Assembly: GCA_001766655.1 (NCBI GenBank)
Contig: MJCC01000001.1
Location: 88,465 to 152,464, forward strand
DNA from: Phytomonas francai
Lineage: Eukaryota; Euglenozoa; Kinetoplastea; Trypanosomatida; Trypanosomatidae
Length of the DNA: 64,000 nucleotides
Direction of reading: 5' to 3'
Below, one piece after another: positions 27,301 to 36,488 of the stretch (within the stretch, counting starts at the first letter, position 1; the number at the start of each line of letters is the position of its first letter). The position numbers were made by a program, and so were the translations under genes. A model generated the notes under the pieces. It saw nothing but the letters and a program-made list of their open reading frames with translations, was not told the origin of the DNA and ran no database searches.

Positions 27301-28388
27301 GCGACAGCCATCAAAAATCGGCAGAGACGTCTACAAAGGGCGAAAATGATTCAAACCCCACGTTGAAATGCTCAAGCCAAAAGCAGGTAGAGGGACATCA
27401 ACAAGAGAGGGAACGCAATATTATGTCCGCCGAAATCGAAGTTGTTACGGAAGAGGTACCTAAATGCGTGGAGCTGAGCCCCAATAAGCCTCCCGTACCA
27501 TCCCATCATCACTCTTCCACGACAGAATTGTCCATATTAAATCATTCTCCTTATGCTGTGTATGAGCCAAGCCTACAGAACTTGAATTCGTTGACAAATT
27601 CTGCTTCTAGGTTACCCAAAACAGCGACCGACCCTCAAATAAAGCCAAAAACTCCAAAAGAGGTTGTATCCACAACCAAAATGGCCACTTCAAGACGCGG
27701 AGCGTCTTTGTCCACCCACTCCACCTCCTCACTCTTGAGTTTGTATGCATCAGAAAAGTATCCGTCCAAAGAACAGCAAAAAGGAGTGAAGTCTCATAAG
27801 GACAGTCGTACGGACAGCACTGACGTCAGAAAGCTGAGTTCAAACACTTTTCTTACTTCAAAGCTCACAACTCCCCGTCGGAATTTGAACTCGTCTTCAC
27901 CTTCTTTAGCTTCTTCCCAGGCCCTTTCCTCGATCCATTTGCGTAAGCATGTAGAGATGCACCGACAACCACAATTCCCTCTTTCTAGTCCTCGGGAGAA
28001 AGTTAGAGGTAGTAGGAACCTTCAGTCAACGTCCTCAAATGCGTATATTCATGCCGTGAACCAACCAAAAGATAGCGTACTGAGCAACACATCCGAAGTA
28101 GAGTTTTCTAACCAGCGAAAAATTCGGCGCAGCGAGCGTTCAGTGCCAACCCCAAAAGCAGAAAACATGACTTTTTGGACCCCTAGAAATTTAAAAATTG
28201 GGGCACAAGGCGTTTCCCCCCACCAAGATTCTCCATTGAAGTCTGCAGATATTTCTCCCAATTCCGCCAAATTTACAACTGAAAGCTTGAAAGGCGGTAC
28301 TAAGAGCTGTACTAAGACCAGCTCAGTTGATGATGCGGCACAAAATTTGCTGAAGCGACTCCGAAACAATGTCAGTTTGACATCTTAG
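24339..28388 (+). CDS. Pseudokinase-like protein with coiled coil and long disordered tail
   Basis: The N-terminal ~450 residues look like a degenerate protein-kinase fold. KCHLMYDFLPGSFFAHHRDG (about 129-148) resembles the strand-5/hinge region, and LINSLLSTLAVVHAAGLHYG then GQITTDDIVCF (about 213-245) sits where the HRD catalytic loop should be. QQKDLNCVGKILLSII and SELEFFIQRMCGP resemble the C-lobe helices. The catalytic Lys, HRD and DFG are absent. Residues ~430-495 form a charged coiled coil (NAKVKFLEARENELSNREKK). The remaining ~850 residues are Ser/Thr/Pro-rich and disordered, with many SP/TP sites. The YDFLPG and HAAGL blocks recall PAN3, the pseudokinase partner of the PAN2 deadenylase, but the domain order is not a clean match. 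Function unknown. Confidence 0.4.
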   Translation: MSILYTYNNKNAFLVESDDCRKGVAHLKGDHKRRCYVLFIPQASSDATIAISSASKLSPLVRAYSSCLELAHTIFQPFSPKNVEAIIDLDSYSNQTAPQTPAVVLSAAFSILPLVHALNSGEEVSSDSVKCHLMYDFLPGSFFAHHRDGQYQFSFWNLYLCVVYAVAFDSADSISNSYFCLTQYLLRSSPDSRKAKVTVSHSVSVWNQELLWRLINSLLSTLAVVHAAGLHYGGQITTDDIVCFAIPRQLSIQLENTLNSLRDKFGRDEWGVDAIKSFMRTINSNIILPSAIIVTQAPVHRTFFTLTCIPRSSFSNHSNASLSEFESCQQKDLNCVGKILLSIIEAQKASNVTTDTPVSSELEFFIQRMCGPFSSSAHTTTSPVLYMTRLQALRLRANSWFHCLLAEETHLLACYYLQLHRVQGQSVYGDTKSEVQKKLDTQKNKAILKEEAAHLVKYEAEINAKVKFLEARENELSNREKKLEAILALYELTYAHLDQLPDAENAGYSELQRQLCDQLMAKDLHHAGKTDYTPSPNSMPSPRSKFTSHIDRDQPRFMKSSEVDDRNDTSSLVYHHRNDLSGEMHINEASSQVVPQLSSAPHFSFSVPVGRTSPDKTNRSGLVEISGKTPLNPTEVIKGGMMNEKGTAQHLDPHSNFNSNQTTSSYSISEGEKLFSSKGVEPYATKLPSQSYSRDIAFQQPAYDDKNIIDCIYKVLPNAHDSVPSLLPNATTGTPLTPPKNTSNPQEKPPSGSIFYSPPSPSKLENRSPSFRRSDKPIDGNSPCEAHTNGTPQTGDMPKGPLGDFHDDDRYNSHCTPKHPVPETLRREDRSSRSKYSTMQSNMKIECADTSNSSLDVEATPEHINRRRVLVPKLSGVLLDIESFFVPEHTESAKGSSQLKTPCTWVNGNQDSKEQQSCRELRSTRVKTDLDQDWIQLHYAELEKMQNKFRQDSAPGRNMNAARSTRTTPRSFKVVKRRHSEGVSREGRDSHQKSAETSTKGENDSNPTLKCSSQKQVEGHQQERERNIMSAEIEVVTEEVPKCVELSPNKPPVPSHHHSSTTELSILNHSPYAVYEPSLQNLNSLTNSASRLPKTATDPQIKPKTPKEVVSTTKMATSRRGASLSTHSTSSLLSLYASEKYPSKEQQKGVKSHKDSRTDSTDVRKLSSNTFLTSKLTTPRRNLNSSSPSLASSQALSSIHLRKHVEMHRQPQFPLSSPREKVRGSRNLQSTSSNAYIHAVNQPKDSVLSNTSEVEFSNQRKIRRSERSVPTPKAENMTFWTPRNLKIGAQGVSPHQDSPLKSADISPNSAKFTTESLKGGTKSCTKTSSVDDAAQNLLKRLRNNVSLTS

Positions 28389-28700
28389 GTTGTTATGTTT
28401 GATCTCTTCGCCACAATAAAAAGCAGCCACCTGAATAGTTCAAAAAAAATATTGACTTATATCGTAGGGTGACTTTATTTTTCCCGTTTAGTCTTTAATG
28501 AATGTACATTTCCCTGGATTTTGAAATGTGTCAGGTGGACATTTGTTTATTTATGATTCTTTTATTAGTACTATCATTATTACTACTGCTTTACCTTGGT
28601 TTGTTTTTCATTCTATTGTATTGGCGTAGCGCTAATAGATTTTTTTGCTTCTCTTTTTTTTTTTTAAAGACTAGTTACTAATGCATTGTGCATATTATCT

Positions 28701-28725
28701 TATATATATATATATATATATATAT
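28701..28725. repeat. (TA)n microsatellite
   Basis: About 12 TA units in the spacer upstream of the acidic half-PHD protein. Confidence 0.9.
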
Positions 28726-28879
28726 CAGATTCAATACTTTTTTTCTCTAAAGAAAATGAGTTCTCGTTGTAACTATCAAAATGTTACCGGTTGCGCAAAT
28801 CTCCTGCTTTGGGTTTCGGAGTACTGTATTTGAAAGTTCTATGTTCTACTTCTTAAAAAAAAAACCATTATTGTGTTTA

Positions 28880-28912
28880 AATTTCTCTCATTTGTTTTGT
28901 TGTATATTTCAG
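28880..28912 (+). promoter_or_regulatory. Predicted spliced-leader acceptor for the half-PHD protein
   Basis: TTTCTCTCATTTGTTTTG continues to TATATTTCAG; the CAG ending at 28912 is a textbook acceptor, giving a 96-nt 5' UTR. Confidence 0.55.
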
Positions 28913-28949
28913 GATAAAAATAATTTGTAGAGGTCCTTATAAGAAAAAT

Positions 28950-28991
28950 ATGCTGAGCATAGTATATCCACATATTATAAACTATTCATAG
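28950..28991 (+). promoter_or_regulatory. 13-codon upstream ORF before the half-PHD protein
   Basis: ATG at 28950, stop TAG at 28989-28991, ending 17 bases before the main ATG at 29009. It lies within the predicted 5' UTR if the acceptor at 28912 is used. Likely to reduce translation of the main ORF (inference). Confidence 0.4.
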
Positions 28992-29008
28992 ATTTATACC
29001 GAATATAG

Positions 29009-32000
29009 ATGGAGGATGGAATTGTCCGGGCGCAATGTGAGCTGGTAGCCCAACAACTTTTTCTCCCTACATTCCCTTCTTCGGTCTTGCCCTCGTCGCC
29101 ATCCTCTGCCCATCTTCCTTCAGATTTATCCGCGTATAAAACACCGCTTCTGCCGAAATCAAGCCATTCCGGCATTGTAGAACCGGTTGGGCCGTCCTCC
29201 TCATCCGCGTCAGTCGAAAATTTCCTGAAATATTCCGCATCTGCGATGTCAGACGGCGCCATTACTTTGTATCGTCTTTGTCGACATCGTGCGATACCAA
29301 TCGCACTTTCGCATGGCGCCGGAAGCGGGCACGGCTTAAACAGGGCGGACGGAAATACAACTCTGCAGGACGCTGCGTTTTGTGTGTGTGCACGCCTGAT
29401 CGCGCAGCTGCCTTTGGTCTGGGCGGCCTTCACACGTCGGGCTGGAATATTGCGACCCCGCAATCCGACTTTGTGGTTTGGCAAGCTCGTTTTAGTGCCG
29501 GTTGGCGTTTCTGATATTGAAAAGTTCGCGGCGCGTAGTCATCATTTGATGCTCTCTCGCGCCCTGCTCTTTCGTGAGCACCCCACGGAGCGCCATCACG
29601 ACGGCAGAGGCGATGCGGACGGCAGAAATCCTCCGTTGGCTTCCGCTTTCTTGCCCGGGGTCGGCGGTGGGCCCACGGCGGACATCCCGGCGAGCGACTT
29701 CGCGACTTCAGCAGGAGTGGAGGCCCATTCGGCATCGGCGTTGTCAAGGGCTGCTCCTCTTAAAAAGACAGCATCGGCCGCGCCCACCGCAGAGGAGTTG
29801 AGCATCGATCCAACTCAGGTCGAGTGTCTCGCCGCGTGCTACTTTTTCACGGTGACCACGCCCGCCCTGCGCAAGAAGTACCCGCAAGTGGTCGAGGTAG
29901 GGCCACTGAACTCGGAAGGGTATGGGGGGCGTATTCCGGGCCGCTCGGGTTCCGCGGGTGGGGCTAAAAAACGTGCTCATGCAGGGAGAGACGGGGAAAT
30001 TAAAGAGTCCTTGCCGTTTTTTGTGGACGGCACCCTTTCGAATCGATTCACATCCAACGCATGCGAAATGAGAGCAACCTCTCGAAAGAATGGAGAATTA
30101 GGTCTACAGCTACCCATCGAAGATGTTCTTCAGGATGAAAATTCCGAGGGAGATCATGAATTGGGAAGGGATCTTGAGAGCGATGTCATCCGCGGGCGTT
30201 TGCTTGCGGAGTCTTTTCTTGCAAGACCAACAAAGAAAAGAAGACTCACACGCGCGGGCACTACAGGCCCTTTTTACTCTGCCATGCACTCGACAAAGGT
30301 TAATGGGAAAGCTGAAACAAACAGTAATAACAACGATGACGAGATTGACGATGATGAAGAGGATAAAGACGATAATGTAGAGGAGGAGAATCTTATTGAA
30401 GAAAATGCGGAACGGCAGAAATGGAACAAACTATTCGGTCTGTTGATGCGAGCAGATGATCCAGAACATCAGAACGGAGAAGCTTCGAACGGCCAGAAAG
30501 CTGAGCCGGCGTCGCTTAAACATGTTATAAGAGCTTCCGCCCTCTCGGGCACTGTGGATCGCGCCTTGAATCTCACCGAACTAGCGGCCCAAGCGCATTT
30601 TACAGCATTTATCATACGAAAGAAGCGTATTGAGGCACTTTTGAGGAGGCCACTAATTTACGGTTTCCAAGTGGGGCATGATTTATATTCGTCGATTCAT
30701 GATGCGCAAGTTGTCCGCTCAGACGTGTTTAATCGTTCTGGTTTACATACCTCTTCTTCTTCTTCAGCCCCTACTTCTCTACCGAATATTCGTCTCTCTA
30801 TAGGGGAACCTGAGGGCCAAACTATACCTGTCGTCGACTTGAAGGAGAAGTTTAACGTGAATGACGTATCAAGTTGTCTTCATCCGGCTCGTGTCCGCAG
30901 TTTCTGGAATCCTTCTCTCAGCAGTTCATCTACAAGTACGTTCATGTTGCCATCCCTCATGCCGCGGCCGGTTTCCCTCATAACGTGTGATTACCTGTGG
31001 ACCCGGCTTCTGATTTGCGCAACGTGGCTAACAGTCTATGTGGATGTTCTTCTGCCAAGGTTGGCTTCCATGGATAAAAAGAAGGATATGCCCACCAGTT
31101 TGAACCCTGAACGATTTGATGATTCCAAATCGCTCTCAGAAGTCACTTCTGGGACTACAATTCATGAAGAAAACAACATCCATAACATTCAAATTACGAA
31201 TAAAAATGCTTCAAGTGGAACCACAGAAATCATTCCAGATCGAGACCCCTCTGGAGCGCATGCGATGGAAACTGAAAGGTGTGCCCGTGATGCGCACCTC
31301 ATGCATGCATCCGCGTGTATCGCCGTCTGTGCGAGGATTATAAAGGCGGAGCGCGTGAAATATGGTGATGGCAGTGAAGGGGGGTCGAGTCCGGGTGGTA
31401 GAGGTTCTCCTCGGTCGTGCCCGGTGTGCGATGAGGAGCTTCACAACAACACCCACGTCAAGTTCACGTGGAGCGCGCTCCGTGAGGATCGTGAGGTGCT
31501 TTGGAGGCGTATAAATGCCTTTGTGGAAGTAATGCGCGCTGAGGGCTATCTCTCGCCCTCCGACAGCTCTAACGAGGAGGATGAGGCGGAGACTCAGAAA
31601 GCGGGAAAAAATGGAGGTCTAGAAACTGAAGCATCTCAACAACAGGATAGCACTTCTATAGCGCATCATGTAACTTCAGCCAACCATCGTATTAGTTTAA
31701 GAAGGTGGTGGAACGTTTTTGTCGGGGCGACGTCCGCTCGTGAGGTTGTTGAGAGTACACTGCGGTATTGTTCGTCCCCTTCTTCAAAAATACCTGCGCC
31801 GCTACCTTCTCTAAAATGCGTCGGCCGAGTTGAAGTTGTTGGCACAGGTTTTAACGAAATGGATGCACGAGGACAAGATGCCAGAACTCTTCAATGTGAG
31901 GTTCAAACGAATTCGAGCACACTTAGTTATACTAATGAGGAGATAGTTACTGTACAAAATTGTTTTTTTAAAGCAATGACGCACCGCTTGCATGCTATTG

Positions 32001-32737
32001 TTGAGGAGTTTTGTACTATTTCACACTTGTCTGGTAAAGAGTTCAATACAGAGGAGATACTTGCAAGGAACTCAAGCCGAAACAAACTCAGAGACTTTCC
32101 AACGAGTTTTCCACACAGTATGGAGGGCAAGGATGGGTGTGTAAGCTACCCTCAATTGGCAAGTCCGAAGAGCAGTTGTTTTGGCACCAAACCCAAAATC
32201 GCTCTGTGGAATGCCTTATGGGAAAAATATAGTTGGCTACACCGAGAGAGTGGGCCGAGGATGACGTCTTTAAACAAACCGTATGCTTCAAAGAATCAAA
32301 GCGAGGTGAGTGGCGACACTGTCTTGAGACCTTTTTCGTCTCCTCGTGCCAATGGGGAGAAGATAAAGGACTACTTGCAAAGTCGCACCTTGCATCAGCT
32401 GGTACTGGAGGTGGTTCTCGGAGGATGCTCTGTTGAAAATGTGGCACCTCTTTTTTTCCCCTTTTTACGCTCTTACCAAAAAAGCGATGTCAAAGAACAT
32501 CGAAAAATGGAGCCGTTACCAGAGAACTACAGAGTGCAGCAGGAGCAAATATTAGAACTTCTTGATTTTATTCCATCTTTTCTACCGGCATTGCAGGAAG
32601 AGGACGGCGTTTTGGAGTGCGCGCAGTGTCTTACACTATTTCACCAACACTGTGTAGGTCCTTTTCAGCGCGACTTTTTTATGGGTTATTTCTTATGCCA
32701 CACTTGTCGGCTTTTATTGTCTCAAAATCTACATTAA
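29009..32737 (+). CDS. Large acidic protein with C-terminal half-PHD zinc finger
   Basis: 1242 residues, function unknown. The C-terminus (about 1203-1240) reads LECAQCLTLFHQHCVGPF then FLCHTC: C-x2-C-x4-H-x2-C-x16-C-x2-C. This is exactly the second half of a C4HC3 PHD finger, without the first Cys pair. A separate CPVCDEEL near residue 805 could supply zinc ligands. Residues ~430-465 form a long Asp/Glu-rich tract. The N-terminal region ~90-200 has folded-looking segments, including LWFGKLVLVPVGVSDIEKFA. LTLVECLAACYFFTV-like hydrophobic residues near 270 are probably core rather than membrane. The PHD-like end and acidic tract hint at a chromatin role, but that is inference. Confidence 0.65.
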   Translation: MEDGIVRAQCELVAQQLFLPTFPSSVLPSSPSSAHLPSDLSAYKTPLLPKSSHSGIVEPVGPSSSSASVENFLKYSASAMSDGAITLYRLCRHRAIPIALSHGAGSGHGLNRADGNTTLQDAAFCVCARLIAQLPLVWAAFTRRAGILRPRNPTLWFGKLVLVPVGVSDIEKFAARSHHLMLSRALLFREHPTERHHDGRGDADGRNPPLASAFLPGVGGGPTADIPASDFATSAGVEAHSASALSRAAPLKKTASAAPTAEELSIDPTQVECLAACYFFTVTTPALRKKYPQVVEVGPLNSEGYGGRIPGRSGSAGGAKKRAHAGRDGEIKESLPFFVDGTLSNRFTSNACEMRATSRKNGELGLQLPIEDVLQDENSEGDHELGRDLESDVIRGRLLAESFLARPTKKRRLTRAGTTGPFYSAMHSTKVNGKAETNSNNNDDEIDDDEEDKDDNVEEENLIEENAERQKWNKLFGLLMRADDPEHQNGEASNGQKAEPASLKHVIRASALSGTVDRALNLTELAAQAHFTAFIIRKKRIEALLRRPLIYGFQVGHDLYSSIHDAQVVRSDVFNRSGLHTSSSSSAPTSLPNIRLSIGEPEGQTIPVVDLKEKFNVNDVSSCLHPARVRSFWNPSLSSSSTSTFMLPSLMPRPVSLITCDYLWTRLLICATWLTVYVDVLLPRLASMDKKKDMPTSLNPERFDDSKSLSEVTSGTTIHEENNIHNIQITNKNASSGTTEIIPDRDPSGAHAMETERCARDAHLMHASACIAVCARIIKAERVKYGDGSEGGSSPGGRGSPRSCPVCDEELHNNTHVKFTWSALREDREVLWRRINAFVEVMRAEGYLSPSDSSNEEDEAETQKAGKNGGLETEASQQQDSTSIAHHVTSANHRISLRRWWNVFVGATSAREVVESTLRYCSSPSSKIPAPLPSLKCVGRVEVVGTGFNEMDARGQDARTLQCEVQTNSSTLSYTNEEIVTVQNCFFKAMTHRLHAIVEEFCTISHLSGKEFNTEEILARNSSRNKLRDFPTSFPHSMEGKDGCVSYPQLASPKSSCFGTKPKIALWNALWEKYSWLHRESGPRMTSLNKPYASKNQSEVSGDTVLRPFSSPRANGEKIKDYLQSRTLHQLVLEVVLGGCSVENVAPLFFPFLRSYQKSDVKEHRKMEPLPENYRVQQEQILELLDFIPSFLPALQEEDGVLECAQCLTLFHQHCVGPFQRDFFMGYFLCHTCRLLLSQNLH

Positions 32738-33254
32738 TAACTGAGAAAGCTTCCAATAGGGGTAGATTTAATAACAGCATGTAGCGGTACTCTCCAATAA
32801 GTACTTTATTCAGAAGACTGCCTGGAATTATTGATACACCCACTCCGACAAAGAATCGCTTACACATGAACGTAAATGGGAATGCCCATCGTATTGAGGC
32901 CTTATTGCCCCTTTCTATAATTCTCGACTTGCTGGCAAAGGGTTTTCGGTCAGTGGTGTATCACATGCGATCAATAATCGTCTAACCATACCCAGTCTTC
33001 TGCTGTCTGTTGTATTTCGTATTGTTTTTATAGGGAACACCGCATCCCCCAAACAAGAATGCAACAAGGGATGGAGTTTTATTACTTCACCCTTCCCCCT
33101 TTGCCCCTTTTCCTCTCATTTTTCTGCATCCCGTATGTGAGAATGATGCGGATTTGTCTTGAATGAAAGTTATTATTATTATTTTCTCTTTTTCTAAATG
33201 CTTTGACTTTAAAGCCTTTGTGTTATAAACTATCGAATATCCCTACATTGCCAC
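32738..33254. other. Intergenic spacer before HAD-DUF89 gene
   Basis: No gene seen; pyrimidine-rich stretch at about 33086-33125 and a second T-rich stretch ending near 33214. Confidence 0.55.
33180..33214 (+). promoter_or_regulatory. Predicted spliced-leader acceptor for the HAD-DUF89 gene
   Basis: TTTTCTCTTTTTCTAAATGC then TTTGACTTTAAAG; the AG at 33213-33214 leaves a 40-nt 5' UTR. Inferred. Confidence 0.45.
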
Positions 33255-36200
33255 ATGAGAGGAATCGGACGCCAATCATTTCTCATCGTGTTTGACTTCG
33301 ACGAGACCATCGTGGACAGTAATACCGATGTGGTGATCCCTGAAGCTTTGGGTCGTGGCGATCTTCAGCGTGACCTCATTGCCAAAAAAAAGATTCAGTG
33401 GACTACGCAAATTGATACATTGATTGCACCTTTTTCAAAGGAGGAAATCTCGAATGCTGCTAAGGATAGTGTTCGCATCAATCCTGACATGCCTTCCGTT
33501 TTTAACTACCTGCGTGAGATGCAGGAAAGGTTCAGTACACCCCTGCACGACAAGGGTGAAGCCTTAAAGGCAAAGGAGTTGGAGATGGAGTATGTACCTA
33601 AGTTTATTGAGGTTGATATTGTCAGCGCTTCGAATCTTCTCTTTGTTGAGTCATCCCTACAAGCTCATCTGCCTGAGGTGTTTGGATTGCTCAGACAAAT
33701 TCACAGCAATCCGTACTATGAAATAGATTCTACGGGCATGAAGAGTACCAAAGGCAAACCTTGCTATGCCACCTACATGCCTTTCTCGAGCATTAATGAA
33801 GCAGATGAGGCGGAGAGAGATGCGACTTACAATGTTGGGAAAACTCGGCGTTCGCGTGTTTCTTGGTATGAACCCCTTGGAGATATTTGTGAGGGCTGTC
33901 TTGAACTTGGGGTGCAGACCATGTGCAAGTCCAAGGCTATGCATCGTATCCTTAGCACAACATCGCTTATTGATCCAACCATTATCTATGTTGGGGATGG
34001 TCTCAATGATAATTGCCCTGTGATGAGTGTTTTGAGGCCACGCGATTTTGTGTTCGTGCGGCGTGGCTTTCCGTTGCATAAAGCTCTGATTAATACCCTC
34101 GGTGGATGCTGTAGCGTTGGGCTCTGGGAAAATGCAAAGCAACTGCTTCAATTGTTTCAGACTGTGATGGAGCACTCGACCGTCCGCTTGCCCACCATGG
34201 TGAGGTTTCGCGATGTGTGCGATTATGAATTTCGAACGGTAACACTTGAAAATCGCATGGTGGATACTCTGAAGCGCACAATGAGTGCAAATAAGGAGCA
34301 TCTAACCGCCGCGGGCACGAGGCGCATGGAGGAGTTAATTAAGAGCATCCGAAGTAATGGGGTTGTTCCCGCGCTTCCTGGTCAACGTGTGGTGCCGGCT
34401 TGGCTTCGAAACTACGCCTTTGTTACGGAGCACGACTGCTGCCCCGCAGACCCGAAGGATCGTTCCGAATGGATTACCCTAAAGGAGGAATTCAGCATTG
34501 ATGGCCAGCGTGAACGTGTGTTGCCGGCCCCGCGCTGGGGGCAAATTCCCTGGCTTCTCGGTGAAATTCTCTTCTATCACATGCAGTGGCAGTATGTCAT
34601 GCTCAAAGAGGAGCCCGCTGCTTTGGGCGCCAAAGCGATCATCTCGGGATATGGTGAAACCACTTCAGATGAAGGGAAAAAACAATCAGGAGTGGTGAAT
34701 TACATCACACCGTACTCTATACATAATCCTCTTTTCTCTCAGGAGTGCAAAATTGCACCAACTTTGGGCATGATTAGCCCGGGTATCAACTCTTACCAGA
34801 GCTTAAATACCGAATTTCTGGTACGTTTGCCGCTGGTGACGCAGGACGGCATCTGTATACAGGCACTTCACCGAGATCATGCCGCGCCTACCCATGAGGA
34901 GCCGCAGTCAAAGAAACAGGTCTGGGGAGAGAAACTGCCTTACACGTGTTTATTGGATCCAGTGGGCGACTCTCTTCTTTATCCGGAAGATTCACGGACG
35001 ACACCGGCGAGTTGTGCTGCAGGGGAGACGTGCAGCATATTTGCACCGTATCGCGATATCTTCTCTCATGAGAAAGAGGAACTTATCAAGGATTTTGTTA
35101 AAACCCGAATTGCACCGATTCTGATGTGCGAGCCATGGGGTGCATCGTTAGAGTTCGTTGACGTACTGCTAAGGTGGATGCTTTGGGGTAATGGTCTTGA
35201 TTTGTCCATGTTCACAGTGGAGGAACTAAGACATTCACACGTAGCGTCACATGGTAAAGGAGGAAAATCCCACAGCGATGGGTCAATCACCTGTGAGAAT
35301 GTTTCAGTTCATGAACAAGTGGAGAGGCTGCGTGATGCAGAGGCACTCATTTCAAAAAATAAAGACGATCATATTGTTGGGAATGACCTTGATCGTCTTG
35401 TTTATTATATAAAATCTATTCTTCGCCGTCAACAAGACCGAGCGTCGGCTGAGTTTCTTTCCTCCGCAGACAATCACTATGCTGAAAGGGCCTCTGCTGC
35501 CTCCACTGCAGCAGGTGAAGAGCTTCCGTGCAAGATTGATATTGTTATGGACAACGTCGGCGTGGAGTGTATCTCGGATCTTTGCTTTGGTTTATGGTTT
35601 ATCGAGCAGGCAGGGGCTAACGGGGCGCCAGCAGGATTGGTTGTATACCATGTGAAGCCACAACCGTACTACATATCAGATATTACGGCCTGTGACATTG
35701 ATAGAATGTTTTCCCTTCTTGAAGGATTCTACAACGGTACAGAGGAAGGCACGACTTCTTCAGATGAGGAGAGCAAATTTTTCCGAAGCGCACTGGAATC
35801 CTTTGTTAACCGTGTGCGTGCGGCCTTTACGGAAGGGTACTTTCGCGTTGATGCAGATACAGTGTGGACCCAGCCGTGTGAATACCGCGACCTTCCACCT
35901 CGTCTGATCAACCGCTACTTTTTTGGCCAACGCGTGGCAAAGACGCCTTCGACTACCCTTGGAACGCCTAACCCAGAGGTCGGGACCGCTAAAATCACTG
36001 CCAGTGAGATTTTCCGCATGAACAAAGAGCACTTTGCCGCTCGGACCTCACTAGTGATATTCAAGGGCGACCTCAACTACCGTCGTGTTGTGGGCGATCG
36101 GCACTGGTGCCGGGATGATTTCATGACCACCGTAGATTTGGCGTCTCTAGGGGGCCCTTGCCCAGCCCTAGGGTCAGACACAAGCCTGGGCCGGCATGCG

Positions 36201-36488
36201 GGGCCGACTTCAAGGGCCGCCCTGGAGGAGGTGCTTCAGGACACCCCGGCGGAGGCCCCCAGCTTCCAGGACATCGTCTCCGCCTACTGGCCGACACACG
36301 TGGTGCCGCTTTGCTGCATCCGAACGATCAAAAGTGAAGGCTGTGTTGGCGTCACCGAGAGCGTTAAAGAGACCTTGGATAAAAAATATGGCACGCATCG
36401 TGGTGGGGAAGCCTCAGCGGAGTGCAATACGAGGGGGAGATCTTGGTCTCTGACAGGCAAAGAGGGCTTAATTTTGTTTGCTAATTAG
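33255..36488 (+). CDS. HAD phosphatase (PHOSPHO-type) fused to DUF89/ARMT1-like phosphatase
   Basis: Two metal-dependent phosphatase domains in one chain of 1077 residues. Residues ~8-290 form a PHOSPHO1/2-like HAD domain: LIVFDFDETIVDSN with the nucleophile pair D14/D16, and IIYVGDGLNDNCPVM with the metal-binding GDGLND at 247-252. Residues ~370-1060 form a DUF89 (ARMT1/damage-control phosphatase) domain: DIVMDNVGVECISDLCFGLW with D766/N767, VVYHVKPQPYYISDITACD, and LVIFKGDLNYRRVVGDRHW with K937, D939 and N941, the family's signature. DUF89 enzymes are thought to remove damaged phosphometabolites or to modify carboxyls. A fusion suggests sequential or pooled clearance of phosphorylated by-products (inference). 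All catalytic residues that I can check are present. A ~150-residue insert separates the DUF89 blocks (about 640-760). Confidence 0.88.
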   Translation: MRGIGRQSFLIVFDFDETIVDSNTDVVIPEALGRGDLQRDLIAKKKIQWTTQIDTLIAPFSKEEISNAAKDSVRINPDMPSVFNYLREMQERFSTPLHDKGEALKAKELEMEYVPKFIEVDIVSASNLLFVESSLQAHLPEVFGLLRQIHSNPYYEIDSTGMKSTKGKPCYATYMPFSSINEADEAERDATYNVGKTRRSRVSWYEPLGDICEGCLELGVQTMCKSKAMHRILSTTSLIDPTIIYVGDGLNDNCPVMSVLRPRDFVFVRRGFPLHKALINTLGGCCSVGLWENAKQLLQLFQTVMEHSTVRLPTMVRFRDVCDYEFRTVTLENRMVDTLKRTMSANKEHLTAAGTRRMEELIKSIRSNGVVPALPGQRVVPAWLRNYAFVTEHDCCPADPKDRSEWITLKEEFSIDGQRERVLPAPRWGQIPWLLGEILFYHMQWQYVMLKEEPAALGAKAIISGYGETTSDEGKKQSGVVNYITPYSIHNPLFSQECKIAPTLGMISPGINSYQSLNTEFLVRLPLVTQDGICIQALHRDHAAPTHEEPQSKKQVWGEKLPYTCLLDPVGDSLLYPEDSRTTPASCAAGETCSIFAPYRDIFSHEKEELIKDFVKTRIAPILMCEPWGASLEFVDVLLRWMLWGNGLDLSMFTVEELRHSHVASHGKGGKSHSDGSITCENVSVHEQVERLRDAEALISKNKDDHIVGNDLDRLVYYIKSILRRQQDRASAEFLSSADNHYAERASAASTAAGEELPCKIDIVMDNVGVECISDLCFGLWFIEQAGANGAPAGLVVYHVKPQPYYISDITACDIDRMFSLLEGFYNGTEEGTTSSDEESKFFRSALESFVNRVRAAFTEGYFRVDADTVWTQPCEYRDLPPRLINRYFFGQRVAKTPSTTLGTPNPEVGTAKITASEIFRMNKEHFAARTSLVIFKGDLNYRRVVGDRHWCRDDFMTTVDLASLGGPCPALGSDTSLGRHAGPTSRAALEEVLQDTPAEAPSFQDIVSAYWPTHVVPLCCIRTIKSEGCVGVTESVKETLDKKYGTHRGGEASAECNTRGRSWSLTGKEGLILFAN

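Larger units (their letters stand above)
28389..29008. other. Intergenic spacer with (TA)n and upstream ORF
   Basis: No gene. It holds a T-rich 3' UTR-like region, a (TA)n microsatellite at 28701-28725, a splice acceptor candidate at 28911-28912 and a 13-codon upstream ORF. Confidence 0.55.
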
